A DNA stretch of 64,000 nt from Streptomyces sp. NBC_00425 (GCF_036030735.1 NZ_CP107928.1:6572001-6636000), one strand, 5' to 3'; positions 32,323 to 40,382 are shown, counted from the stretch's first letter. Notes: generated by a model not told the origin, from the letters alone. Program-made: numbers and translations.

Positions 32323-33303
32323 GTGTCCATCCAACTGATGATTGCTGCGGCCTACTTGCCGCCTGACGTGCTCAGCCAGAGCCAGAAACTCGCCCTTATG
32401 AAGATCGCGGACAGTGCCGACGACGAGACGCGCCTCGCACGCCCCGGCCTCACGCGTCTCGCGGCATGGGTCGGCGTGACCGACAAACGCGCCATCACCA
32501 TCGTCACGGAGCTGATAGCCAAAGGGCTTGTCGAGCGCGTGGAGACCGGCAAGGCGGGACGCGCGGCGGTCTACCGGGTCTTCCCCCTCGGGGTGCCGCC
32601 CACACCGACCACGCCGGAGCTCAAGGATCGCCTGGAGGCTCGCAAGGCTGCTCCAAAGAACGCCAACAAGGCCCGCTCCGGAGTCGCGCGTTCGGCCCCC
32701 GCAAAGCCTGCGATGACCTATCAGGACGTCGAAGACCGTGAGGCCGCTCGCCGAGAGAAGACCGAATCGTCGCAGGTCGAACCTGGGTTCCACGCGGGGA
32801 ACCCAGGCGAGGAGGCAGGGTTCCACGGGGGGAACCCGGTCGGGCAGGACAGCCGGGTTCCATCCGTGGAACCCGGTGAGTTTCACGGGGGGAACCCAGT
32901 GGGTTCCAGAGGTGGAACCCCTTCCTTTCCTGGTTCTTCCTCTGTCCTTCCTTCCCCCCTTACCCCCACGGCTGACGCCGCAGGGGAGCCCGCATCCGCT
33001 CCATCAGACAGCTCCGCCCTGGAGCGCGGGCAGCCGCCAAGGGGCTGCACGAAGCACCGGGGGCGCCCTGCCGCCTCCTGTCGTGGGTGTGGCACCAACC
33101 CGCGTGCAGGGCGCCGGAGGGAGCAGGAGGAGGCCAAGGACGAGGAACATCGGGAGCACGGGCGCTTCTGGGATGAGTGGCACGAGGACGCCGCCAGGCG
33201 CCGCCGACGGGTCGAGGAGCACCCGGAAGCGACCGAAGAGGCGCGCAGAGCTGTGCGCGAGGCCGTACGAGCGCGGAAGGGCGACAGTCAGCGAAAAACT
33301 TAG
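32323..33303 (+). CDS. Probable replication initiator with N-terminal winged helix
   Basis: A 326-aa protein. Residues 1-90 are a winged-helix domain (LSQSQKLALMKIADSADDETRLARPGLTRLAAWVGVTDKRAITIVTELIAKGLVERV) of the type found in phage replication initiators such as lambda O. The middle (about 150-210) encodes a repetitive GFHGGNPV stretch because the DNA there holds inverted repeats. A Cys/His cluster (CTKHRGRPAASCRGC, about 238-252) and a strongly charged helical C-terminus follow. The GTG has AAGGGG upstream. The architecture, iterons inside the gene, mirrors lambda O. Confidence 0.68.
   Translation: MSIQLMIAAAYLPPDVLSQSQKLALMKIADSADDETRLARPGLTRLAAWVGVTDKRAITIVTELIAKGLVERVETGKAGRAAVYRVFPLGVPPTPTTPELKDRLEARKAAPKNANKARSGVARSAPAKPAMTYQDVEDREAARREKTESSQVEPGFHAGNPGEEAGFHGGNPVGQDSRVPSVEPGEFHGGNPVGSRGGTPSFPGSSSVLPSPLTPTADAAGEPASAPSDSSALERGQPPRGCTKHRGRPAASCRGCGTNPRAGRRREQEEAKDEEHREHGRFWDEWHEDAARRRRRVEEHPEATEEARRAVREAVRARKGDSQRKT
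32782..32920. repeat. Five iteron-like inverted repeats (putative phage origin)
   Basis: GGGTTCC-N6-GGAACCC occurs at 32785-32804 (10-bp arms when extended), 32818-32837, 32855-32874 and 32901-32920, with a degenerate fourth-position copy at 32878-32897. Centres are 33, 37, 23 and 23 bp apart. A pyrimidine-rich, less GC-rich tract follows to about 32962. The layout matches an initiator-bound origin within its own gene. Confidence 0.7.
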
Positions 33304-33332
33304 GCACCCGAAAGAAAATTGCACCAGAAATA

Positions 33333-33370
33333 TGGACACCCCTGGCAATGCATATAGAATAGAACCAGAA
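33333..33370 (+). promoter_or_regulatory. Early promoter box C
   Basis: TGGACA, 16 nt, TAGAAT inside GCATATAGAATAGAA (33350-33364), continuing CCAGAA. It precedes the gene at 33407. Confidence 0.68.
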
Positions 33371-33406
33371 AAGGGGGAGAAGCCCCCTCTTGATCGGAAG
33401 GACGAC

Positions 33407-33856
33407 ATGAACTACCTGCCCATCCTTCGCCGCTGCCACAAGGGCGCGCTCGTGCTCGACAACGGCGCTGCCGCCCGCGAGCAGATCCACGGAATCGCCG
33501 ACCTCTACCGCCAAGACCCCGAGGGCGTCGGCGACATGCTCATCCAGATCGCCGACCTCAAGGACGTGGTCGACTGTGAGCGCCACCTCGGCGGACTCGG
33601 GCGCGCCAAGCTGGTGCGGGACGAGGTCGTGGGTGAACTCCTCGACGACATCGGCGGCGCCGAGATCCACCTCGACCACCGTGAGAACCACCGGGCGCTC
33701 ATGCAGGCCCGTGGCCTCGCCCACCAGGCGCTGGACATCGCCGATGTCGCCATCCAGCGTGCGGATGAGCTGGAGGCTTCGACCGCCCTCGCCCGGCAGG
33801 CGCGAGAGGAACGGCGCAAGGCCCCGCGCCTGGTGTTCGTCACCCGCCCGTGGTGA
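33407..33856 (+). CDS. Early phage protein, unknown
   Basis: A 149-aa, mostly helical, acidic protein (GVGDMLIQIADLKDVVDCERHLGG and similar). ATG with GGAAGGA upstream, right after promoter box C. The frame runs on far upstream through the initiator gene, but that part is not protein-like. No family recognised. Confidence 0.6.
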   Translation: MNYLPILRRCHKGALVLDNGAAAREQIHGIADLYRQDPEGVGDMLIQIADLKDVVDCERHLGGLGRAKLVRDEVVGELLDDIGGAEIHLDHRENHRALMQARGLAHQALDIADVAIQRADELEASTALARQAREERRKAPRLVFVTRPW

Positions 33857-33876
33857 GCGCGTCAACGTGCATCAAT

Positions 33877-33906
33877 TTGCCCTGAGATAGATCCCAACTC
33901 TGTACT
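33877..33906 (+). promoter_or_regulatory. Promoter with repeated GAGATAGAT operator motif
   Basis: TTGCCC (33877-33882), 18 nt, TGTACT (33901-33906), with GAGATAGATCCCAAC (33884-33898) filling the spacer. The same 15-bp motif (one mismatch) lies before the gene at 29614. Confidence 0.45.
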
Positions 33907-33940
33907 GTTGACTGGCACACGACCTCTTGGAGAAGGAACT

Positions 33941-34591
33941 GTGAGCAACGACCTGGCGCCGCTGGCTCCGATGCCCGTACACAACAACACCGAAGACCCG
34001 CTGTGGCTGGCCCTATGGAGCGCGTACGAGCCGGTCATCACCGCGCTGCGCCGCATCCCGCTCGTGACCAACGTCGAGTCCGGGAACATGTTCGCCATCA
34101 CCGCCGAGCTCACCGACGGCTCGTACCTGTGGATCTCCTCGGTCGAGGACCTGCCCATGGACCCGGCCGCGCTGGAGGGCTTCCAGGTCAAGCGCCTCCA
34201 CGACGACAACCCGAACATCGACGAGGTGTTCTACGACTCCACCGACAGCGGAGAGCAGTCGGAGCACGGCAACAACGTCGTCCCGCTCATCCACGCCATC
34301 ACGGCCTTCGTCACCGAGCGGCGCCTCGCGCCACGCGTCACCCACCTGGTCTCCGTCCGATTTCAGGGCGTGACAGCGCAGCGCCAGCCGCTGTCCAAGC
34401 TGCTCCATGGCCCCCTCGCCGACAACGACGCGGCCATCAAGGAGTACGGCAACGCCGTGCGCGCCATGGGGGAGCAGGGCTGGACGTGCGTCCACGCGCA
34501 AGGCGGCACGGACTGGCCGCTCACCGTGTGGGAGATGAACGACGAGGTCGCCACCATCTACCTCGCGTCCGCCGGGCAGGTGATCGTCTGA
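33941..34591 (+). CDS. Early phage protein, unknown
   Basis: A 216-aa soluble alpha/beta protein. The sections GNMFAITAELTDGSYLWISSVEDLP and VTHLVSVRFQGVTAQRQPLSKLL alternate strands and helices. GTG start 8 nt after the GACCTCTTGGAG cassette. It overlaps the next gene by one base (TGATG), so the two are coupled. No family recognised. Confidence 0.65.
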   Translation: MSNDLAPLAPMPVHNNTEDPLWLALWSAYEPVITALRRIPLVTNVESGNMFAITAELTDGSYLWISSVEDLPMDPAALEGFQVKRLHDDNPNIDEVFYDSTDSGEQSEHGNNVVPLIHAITAFVTERRLAPRVTHLVSVRFQGVTAQRQPLSKLLHGPLADNDAAIKEYGNAVRAMGEQGWTCVHAQGGTDWPLTVWEMNDEVATIYLASAGQVIV

Positions 34592-34809
34592 TGGCGGACA
34601 CCGAAGCGGCCCCGCCGAATCCGGCGGAGGAGACCGGCAAGCGCCGCTGCACCTGCGTCATCGCCCACCCGCAGGACGACGGCGAACGGGCCCGGGCCCA
34701 GGCGGCGTTGGACAACGGACTCGCGACCAACGACGCCCACGGGGTGTTCGTCGCGTGCATGCAGCTCCTTCAGCCCTGCCCGGCTCGCTACGAGGTGGTG
34801 GCGCGGTGA
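34591..34809 (+). CDS. Small Cys-containing phage protein
   Basis: A 72-aa protein, coupled to both neighbours by overlaps (TGATG before, GTGA after). Cysteines in RRCTCVIAH and again in VACMQLLQPC could bind a metal. No family recognised. Confidence 0.6.
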   Translation: MADTEAAPPNPAEETGKRRCTCVIAHPQDDGERARAQAALDNGLATNDAHGVFVACMQLLQPCPARYEVVAR

Positions 34810-34958
34810 CCGTCCTGTACGCGCTGCTCGTGCTCGCCCTCGGTGTCGGTGCCGGCCTCACCGCGATCGTCATCGAAGAACTCCGCTGGGAGGCCCGCAC
34901 GAGGGCCCCACGCATGACCTACGGAGAAGTCCACCACCGCCACGACGCCCACCGCTGA
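34806..34958 (+). CDS. Small single-TM phage protein
   Basis: A 50-aa protein: an N-terminal membrane helix (VLYALLVLALGVGAGLTAIVI) then a basic/His-rich tail. GTG start overlaps the previous stop by 4 bp, which supports it despite its size. Function unknown. Confidence 0.55.
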   Translation: MTVLYALLVLALGVGAGLTAIVIEELRWEARTRAPRMTYGEVHHRHDAHR

Positions 34959-34964
34959 ACGCGC

Positions 34965-34990
34965 TGCCCGGCCCGACCTCGGGCCGGGCA
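34965..34990 (+). terminator. Intergenic hairpin
   Basis: TGCCCGGCCCGA pairs with TCGGGCCGGGCA: 12 bp with a 2-nt loop, directly upstream of the Shine-Dalgarno cassette at 34997. Confidence 0.68.
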
Positions 34991-35017
34991 GTCGCAGACC
35001 TCTTGGAGAACAACCTC

Positions 35018-35500
35018 GTGGGATTCGACATCTACATCCAGACCCCTGCCGGCGAGCCTGCCGAAGGGGACAGGAACTATTTCCGGTTCGCCTACACCGC
35101 GATGCCGCGCACCCTCGACGCGATGAAGAACTTCGGGATGCTCGTCGAGCTGCCAATCCCGTCATACCCCCAGCTGTCCGCCTACGGGCTGGCGGGCGTG
35201 GACCTCCGGCCCGGCACCAAGTACGACGAGAGCACGACGAACCGCGTCGCCGAATTTCGAACCGCCTACCAGGCCGTCAAGGACGCTTCCGAGACGGTGC
35301 CGACCGGCATACCCAGGTACAAGCTCGCCTACAACGACGGCTTCCTCGTGACGGTCGCCGAGATCACCGCAGCCCTCACCACCTATGACGCCCACCCGGG
35401 CGTGGCCATCGCAGAGATGCCCGTGGGCGACCCGGTGTGGGGGCACTGGATCACCTTCCTGCGCCGCGCGCAGGCGCACGGCGGTCTCCGCACTCACTGA
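35018..35500 (+). CDS. Early phage protein, unknown
   Basis: A 160-aa protein beginning VGFDIYIQTPAGEPAEGDRNYFRFAYTAMPRTLDAMKNFGML, a soluble alpha/beta fold. GTG start 9 nt after the cassette, alone between two hairpins. Short proteins with this opening occur in actinophage early regions, but I know of no function. Confidence 0.65.
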   Translation: MGFDIYIQTPAGEPAEGDRNYFRFAYTAMPRTLDAMKNFGMLVELPIPSYPQLSAYGLAGVDLRPGTKYDESTTNRVAEFRTAYQAVKDASETVPTGIPRYKLAYNDGFLVTVAEITAALTTYDAHPGVAIAEMPVGDPVWGHWITFLRRAQAHGGLRTH

Positions 35501-35511
35501 TCTCGGCCGTC

Positions 35512-35538
35512 GCCCGGCCCCGCGTCGCGGGGCCGGGC
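35512..35538 (+). terminator. Intergenic hairpin
   Basis: GCCCGGCCCCGC pairs with GCGGGGCCGGGC around GTC: 12 bp, just before the cassette of the methyltransferase gene. Confidence 0.7.
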
Positions 35539-35569
35539 ACGCAAGACCTCTTGGAGAACAACTACCAGC

Positions 35570-37075
35570 ATGGCCACCTGGATTGACCTTTTGTGTGGCG
35601 CGGGCGGCAGTAGCACCGGACTTGTCGAAGCCGGGCACGAGCTGTTGCTCGGCATCAACCACTGGCGGCTCGCGATCGAGACGCACGCCGCCAACCATCC
35701 CAACTGTGAGCACGCCGTCATGACGCTCAGCGACGGCTTCCCCATGCGCATGCTGCCCAAGGCCGATGGACTGTGGGCATCCGTCATCTGCACCGAGATC
35801 AGCCCCGCGGGCGGCAAGCCCCGGGAAACCAACCAACTTGATCTCCTCGACCTGCTCGAAGAGGAACGCGACGAGTGGGAGTCCCTGACCAAGGACGCCT
35901 TCGAGGCGACCCGGGTTACCGCGTGGTGCGTGGTGCGAGCCGCTGAGGCGAAGCGGTTCAAGGCCATCGTCGTAGAGAACGTCGTCGAATTCGGCCTGGA
36001 CTGGATCCTGTTCGCGACCTGGCTTCAAGCCATGGAACTGCTCGGATACCAGTACCAGATCGTGTGCGTCAGCAGCGCCCACGTTGGTGATGACGTCAAC
36101 CTGCGCGCCCCGCAGTGGCGTGACCGGATGTACGTGGTCTTCACCCTCAAGACCATGCGCAAGCCCGACCTGGAGCCCAGGCCGCTCGCTCCCTGCGTTG
36201 ACTGCGGTGAAGACGTGCACGCCGTCCAGTCGTGGACCAAGACCGATGGCCTGCGTATCGGGAAGTACCGGCGCGACTACATCTATCGCTGCCCCAACAC
36301 CCGTTGCCGCCACGCCATGGTCGAGCCGTACGTTCGCCCGGCCAGCGACATCATCGACTTCAGCGACCTCGGGAAGCGGATCGGCGACCGCAAGAAACCG
36401 CTCGCGGACACCACCATGGACCGAATCCGCGCGGGCCGCCTCAAGTTCCCCTGGCGTCCCTACTCGATCTCGCTCACCCACGGCAAGGACGGCGGGGACA
36501 GGGCGTACGCCGTCGAGGACCGGCCGATGCCCGCCCGGACGGTGAAGCAGGGAGACGCGCTCCTCGTGCCGACCGGCGGCTCGTGGAACACCGACGCCGT
36601 CCCCCTCGACGTGCCGATGCGCACCCGCACCACCCGCGAGAGCGAAGCCCTGCTGACGATGGACCCGTTCATCATCGAGTACCGCAACCACGCCACCGCC
36701 AGCCCCGCGAGCGACCCGCTCAGCGTCGTCACCGCCCAGGGCAACCACCACGGCCTCGTCACGCACGCCGGCACCACCCCCGAGCATGCGCGCAACACCC
36801 TCGTCGTGCCGTACCGCAAGGCCGCGGTGAAGACGGCCGCCGAACCCGTCCACACCCTCTCCACCCGCGACTCAGCCGCCCTGGTGCAAAACACCCCGGA
36901 CATCAACGACTGCTACTTCCGGATGCTCAAGCCCCGCGAACAGCTCGAAGGGCAGCGGTTCCCCAAGAAGTACGTCGTCTACGGCAACCAGGCCGAGCAG
37001 ACCGCGCAGGCAGGCAACGCGGTCTCGGTCAATGTCGCCCGGTGGATAGGCCAGCGATTGGAGCCCGTCCTGTGA
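35570..37075 (+). CDS. DNA C5-cytosine methyltransferase, divergent
   Basis: A 501-aa protein with motif I DLLCGAGGSSTG (6-17), catalytic motif IV as ICTEISPAGG (Cys74, but without the usual Pro before Cys) and motif VI ENV (136-138). A CVDC...CPNTRC zinc-ribbon-like insertion lies near 205-245, and GNQAEQTAQAGNAVSVNVA at the C-terminus is motif X. It would methylate (or modify) cytosine C5, protecting phage DNA from host restriction. The ATG lies 13 nt after the GACCTCTTGGAG cassette. It overlaps the WhiB-like gene by 4 bp. Confidence 0.82.
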   Translation: MATWIDLLCGAGGSSTGLVEAGHELLLGINHWRLAIETHAANHPNCEHAVMTLSDGFPMRMLPKADGLWASVICTEISPAGGKPRETNQLDLLDLLEEERDEWESLTKDAFEATRVTAWCVVRAAEAKRFKAIVVENVVEFGLDWILFATWLQAMELLGYQYQIVCVSSAHVGDDVNLRAPQWRDRMYVVFTLKTMRKPDLEPRPLAPCVDCGEDVHAVQSWTKTDGLRIGKYRRDYIYRCPNTRCRHAMVEPYVRPASDIIDFSDLGKRIGDRKKPLADTTMDRIRAGRLKFPWRPYSISLTHGKDGGDRAYAVEDRPMPARTVKQGDALLVPTGGSWNTDAVPLDVPMRTRTTRESEALLTMDPFIIEYRNHATASPASDPLSVVTAQGNHHGLVTHAGTTPEHARNTLVVPYRKAAVKTAAEPVHTLSTRDSAALVQNTPDINDCYFRMLKPREQLEGQRFPKKYVVYGNQAEQTAQAGNAVSVNVARWIGQRLEPVL

Positions 37076-37524
37076 CCGGATCACGAACCCTGATCGGCAC
37101 CCACGTCACCTCCCACGCCCCATGCTTCGGCGACGAGGACTTCGCCGTTGCCGACGACAGATGGAAGAACGGCGTCGAACTGGTCGCCATCTGCGAACCC
37201 GTTCTCTACGTCTGCGGAGGATGCCCCTTCCGGGCCGCCTGCATCCGGCAAGTCCTCCCAGCCAAAAGCCTGTTCACCGGCATCTGCGGCGGCCGGATCT
37301 GGCTCAACGGCGTGATCATCCACGAGCTGCCCGACGCTAACCCCAGCGAGCTGCCAGTCCCGGTCATCCGCAAATCGTGCGGCACGGCCGCCGGATCGCG
37401 CGCTCACCGCCGGGCCGTAGAGCAGCAGTGCCCCCGGTGCCTGCCCCACTACCGCCCCGGACCGAACCCACTGGACGCGGAGGAGCAGGCCGCGCAGCAG
37501 CTCGAACTCCCCGACGCTCCCTGA
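37072..37524 (+). CDS. Phage WhiB-like Fe-S transcription factor
   Basis: A 150-aa protein with the WhiB cysteine set: C18, then C48-x2-C51-x5-C57, followed at 70-77 by GICGGRIW in place of the family's GVWGG turn. WhiB proteins bind a 4Fe-4S cluster and the vegetative sigma factor. A basic stretch (AGSRAHRRAVEQ, about 110) may contact DNA. The GTG overlaps the methyltransferase stop by 4 bp. Phage WhiB copies, as in mycobacteriophage TM4, can interfere with host WhiB regulation of septation. Extra cysteines C41 and C72 are unusual. Confidence 0.72.
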   Translation: MTGSRTLIGTHVTSHAPCFGDEDFAVADDRWKNGVELVAICEPVLYVCGGCPFRAACIRQVLPAKSLFTGICGGRIWLNGVIIHELPDANPSELPVPVIRKSCGTAAGSRAHRRAVEQQCPRCLPHYRPGPNPLDAEEQAAQQLELPDAP

Positions 37525-37543
37525 CCATCCGAGAGGAATCGCA

Positions 37544-38245
37544 GTGAAGCACCTGACCGCAATATGCACCGGAACGCCGGACGGCTACCGGATCCGAGTT
37601 CTGGCCGAGGACCACGACGACTTGGTGGACCTCGTCTTCGACTGGGACAGCTTCCGCCCGGCCAGCGCCGGGCACCGGCTGATCGAGCACGGCTACATGA
37701 TCCGACCCGACGCCCGAACCCAGGACGCGGTGAACGGCTGGAGAGAGGTCCCGGGCCAGTCCGGAACCTGGTCCGCGCCAGTCATGTCGACGATCGGGGG
37801 CGACCCAGTGACGCCCCCGATGGTCAGCGAGCGCCTCGTCGAGGCGGTCACCCACTGGACGGAAGGCCGCCACGACGAGGCCCAGGAGATCCTGGCGGAC
37901 CTGGCACGGAACGGGACGCCCTCGCTGATGTACGGCGTTGCGACGGGACTCGCAGTTATGGCGAAGGCAGCCTTGGCGAAGATGCAGGGACTCGATGCCG
38001 ACACGGCGTACTGGATCATTCTGACTTCCGACGGCAGCCGTCCCGAGGACATCGTCCCGCAGCCGCACCTCTTCGCAGCACGCTTCATCACCGCGTTCGC
38101 CAACGGGGACACCGCGACCACGCTCGCCCTCTACGGGGCCGCTTTCACCGCGCCGGACCCCGAACTGTTCTCCCACTGCCTCGAGATGCTGCTGGCAGCG
38201 ACCGGTGAGGCAGTGCGCGCCGCCACTCCGGGGGCCGATCGATGA
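37544..38245 (+). CDS. Early phage protein, unknown
   Basis: A 233-aa protein. Residues 1-75 form an alpha/beta domain (YRIRVLAEDHDDLVDLVFDWDSF); 90-230 are helical (EAVTHWTEGRHDEAQEILADLARNG). GTG start with GAGAGGAAT upstream; overlaps the next gene by 4 bp. No family recognised. Confidence 0.6.
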   Translation: MKHLTAICTGTPDGYRIRVLAEDHDDLVDLVFDWDSFRPASAGHRLIEHGYMIRPDARTQDAVNGWREVPGQSGTWSAPVMSTIGGDPVTPPMVSERLVEAVTHWTEGRHDEAQEILADLARNGTPSLMYGVATGLAVMAKAALAKMQGLDADTAYWIILTSDGSRPEDIVPQPHLFAARFITAFANGDTATTLALYGAAFTAPDPELFSHCLEMLLAATGEAVRAATPGADR

Positions 38246-38589
38246 CCAGCTCTGCCACCTACTCGTCCGACGGACTGCGCTACGACGTTGCCGACCCGGC
38301 GACATGGAGCGTCCGGATCTGCGCGGGGCGATGCGGCACGTGCATCTTCCGGCCAGGCAACCTGATGCGCTTGGAAGAGGGGCGCGTGGCAGAGATGATC
38401 GCCAACGCCATCGCCGAGGAGGGGCATATCGTCTGCCACGCCACGCTCGGCACGGATGCCCCCGCCATCTGCGCGGGCTTCGCCGCGCACCGGAACGGCC
38501 GTGCCGCTTCCCTCGCCCTGCGACTGGTGCGAGCCCGCGTCCTTCGTACCGTCTGGGTTCACGTCGACACCAGAAAGGTGGAGTCGTGA
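38242..38589 (+). CDS. Cys-rich phage protein of the CxxC...CH type
   Basis: A 115-aa protein with CAGRCGTCIFRPGN near 27-40, IVCHATL near 63 and ICAGF near 76. This C-x3-C-x2-C...CH...C pattern recurs in actinophage and streptomycete proteins and suggests zinc or Fe-S binding; the role is unknown. Coupled by 4-bp overlaps to the genes on both sides. Confidence 0.65.
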   Translation: MTSSATYSSDGLRYDVADPATWSVRICAGRCGTCIFRPGNLMRLEEGRVAEMIANAIAEEGHIVCHATLGTDAPAICAGFAAHRNGRAASLALRLVRARVLRTVWVHVDTRKVES

Positions 38590-38810
38590 CCAGCGTGCTC
38601 GCTCTGCTTGTCCTCCTCGCGTGGGCAGCGGGGGCCGTGGTCCTGGCGGGCGCCTTCCGGAGGCTGCTCGCCCACGACCCGACGCTGCGACTGGTGTGCC
38701 AACTGCGGCCGGCCGCCGTCGCCTTGTACCTCGCGGTGGTCATCGTCGCGTGGCCGGCGGCGGTGGCGGCGAAAGCTCTGTCGGATCTCTTCGACCGGGG
38801 CCGCAGGTGA
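38586..38810 (+). CDS. Small two-TM phage membrane protein
   Basis: A 74-aa protein with two hydrophobic segments (about 3-23 and 44-63) separated by a basic loop. GTG start overlaps the previous stop; its own stop overlaps the next GTG. Unknown function. Confidence 0.6.
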   Translation: MTSVLALLVLLAWAAGAVVLAGAFRRLLAHDPTLRLVCQLRPAAVALYLAVVIVAWPAAVAAKALSDLFDRGRR

Positions 38811-39490
38811 CCCATATCAAGCCGGGACGGATCTTCGTGGCCTGCGACCCGCGGGACAGCATCCGCATACGGATCGAGCAGTACAAGCCGGGGGACATGC
38901 GCGCCCTGGTCGCGGACGCCGCGACTGGCCGCAGGCGTCGCCTCATGCTGATCTCGGCCTTGCACGCGTCGGCCTTCACCAACGCCGGCGTGCCGCGTCG
39001 GCGCGGATACGCCCCCGAAACAACGGAGTTGGCAACGCCCAAAGCAGTTACCCCGGTCGGAGTTCCGGGCGAGGGGGAACCGGACTGGTTCGAGGGGATG
39101 CCCGGCCGCCAGTTCAGGGTCGCGTTGCCGCCCCGGTTGACGCTCCTGAACGCCAACCAGCGGCTCCACCACCACAAGCGCGCGGAGATCACCAGGGTGC
39201 TGCGGCGCGCGGCCTGGGCCGCCTCACGCGCAGTGCCACACCTGGAACGGGTCCACATCATCGGCGTCCTGCACCCCGAGGACAGGCAGAGGAGAGACCC
39301 GGCCAACTGGTACCCCAGCTTCAAGGCGTGCGTTGACGGGCTGGTGGACCAAGGCGTCCTGGACGACGACGACCACGCGCGCGTCGTCGGCCCGGACATG
39401 CGCATGGGGCACGTGGTCGAGGGCGCGCGGCTCGTCCTGCACGTACGCGACCTCACCCCTGCGGACATGGCTGCTGACCTGCGGAAATAA
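38807..39490 (+). CDS. RusA-type Holliday junction resolvase with N-terminal extra domain
   Basis: A 227-aa protein. Residues 105-227 are RusA-like: LLNANQRLHHHKR (113-125), DPAN (164-167), KACVDGLVDQGVLDDDD (173-189) with the metal-binding acidic residues and the lysine of RusA. Residues 1-70 are a separate small domain (PGRIFVACDPRDSIRIRIEQYKPGDMRALV) seen alone in other actinophages. It should resolve branched DNA during phage replication. GTG overlaps the previous stop. Confidence 0.78.
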   Translation: MTHIKPGRIFVACDPRDSIRIRIEQYKPGDMRALVADAATGRRRRLMLISALHASAFTNAGVPRRRGYAPETTELATPKAVTPVGVPGEGEPDWFEGMPGRQFRVALPPRLTLLNANQRLHHHKRAEITRVLRRAAWAASRAVPHLERVHIIGVLHPEDRQRRDPANWYPSFKACVDGLVDQGVLDDDDHARVVGPDMRMGHVVEGARLVLHVRDLTPADMAADLRK

Positions 39491-39525
39491 AGCCCTCCGG
39501 TGATCAAGAAAATCCACCGGAAATC

Positions 39526-39563
39526 TTGCCCCCCTCCCAAATGCATATAGAATAGAACCAGAA
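39526..39563 (+). promoter_or_regulatory. Early promoter box D
   Basis: TTGCCC, 16 nt, TAGAAT inside GCATATAGAATAGAA (39543-39557), continuing CCAGAA. Precedes the gene at 39599. Confidence 0.68.
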
Positions 39564-39598
39564 AGAGTGGCCCCCTTCTTGAGCCGTCAGGAGAGACC

Positions 39599-39901
39599 GT
39601 GACAGACCCCTTCAGTCCCGAGCGCATCCGCCAGCGCCTGAGCGTCGAGCAGATCAGCCCCGCCCAGGCGGACCGGCTGGCCGAGGCCATCGCGGAATCC
39701 CTCCAGCGGACCTGCAAGGAGTGGTTCCCCGGCACCGACTACGACAACTGGCGGCAGATGCTCCCCGAACCGCTGCTCGACGTCCTGGTCCAACTCCTCA
39801 CTTGGGGCGAGGACGGTCAAATCGTGGCCGACTACAGGCCCACCGCCGCAGCCACCTGCATCTTCCTGGATCTGCAGAACCGTCCCATCCCCGTCGGCTG
39901 A
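39599..39901 (+). CDS. Early phage protein, unknown
   Basis: A 100-aa helical protein (FSPERIRQRLSVEQISPAQADRLAEAIAESLQ). GTG start after GGAGAG, 46 nt past the -10 of promoter box D. No family recognised. Confidence 0.6.
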   Translation: MTDPFSPERIRQRLSVEQISPAQADRLAEAIAESLQRTCKEWFPGTDYDNWRQMLPEPLLDVLVQLLTWGEDGQIVADYRPTAAATCIFLDLQNRPIPVG

Positions 39902-39977
39902 CGCCGTCAACGACTCCGTCCGGCGACCGGTGACCATCGCATCCCGGCCGCCGGGCGGCCTTATGCCAAGGAGGCGC

Positions 39978-40382
39978 GTGAAAGTGCAAGATCCCTGCCC
40001 GCTCGCGGACCGGCGGGTGTGTGAGGCCACCCGCAACCTCGCTCGCGCCGTACTGAGGCGCATGGCCGTGACGGCGATAGCGATCGAGCCGCGCATCAGG
40101 ACTCTCGTCGCCACCCGCGACGACCCCAGCTATGCCCTGTGGAGTCTGCACGGCGACGACGGACGACTCCTTCTCCGGTTCGACTTGCAAAAACAGCCGG
40201 ACCCGATCTGGGGCAAGCTCACCACCGATCTGTGCCTCCTCGCTCGGCTCGCGGACCTGCGCACGCACCCGCCCGGTTACTACTTCGTCCACCCGTTGAC
40301 CGATGAGCGCGACATCGCCGTCGCTCTCCCCGCCAATCCCCGCGGCCTCCCTCCTCGCGAGATCGGCCCCCTTCGGTGGTAG
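39978..40382 (+). CDS. Early phage protein, unknown
   Basis: A 134-aa basic protein, N-terminus with two Cys (DPCPLADRRVCEATRNLARAVLRRM). AAGGAGG at 39968 supports GTG 39978 or GTG 39984; earlier in-frame starts exist. Later part is alpha/beta (YALWSLHGDDGRLLLRFDL). No family recognised. Confidence 0.55.
   Translation: MKVQDPCPLADRRVCEATRNLARAVLRRMAVTAIAIEPRIRTLVATRDDPSYALWSLHGDDGRLLLRFDLQKQPDPIWGKLTTDLCLLARLADLRTHPPGYYFVHPLTDERDIAVALPANPRGLPPREIGPLRW

Noticed and set aside
32782..32920. CRISPR array
   Set aside because: Repeats are palindromes of about 20 bp with irregular short gaps inside a coding sequence, not direct repeats with uniform unique spacers; no cas operon is present (the Cas4-like gene is phage recombination type).
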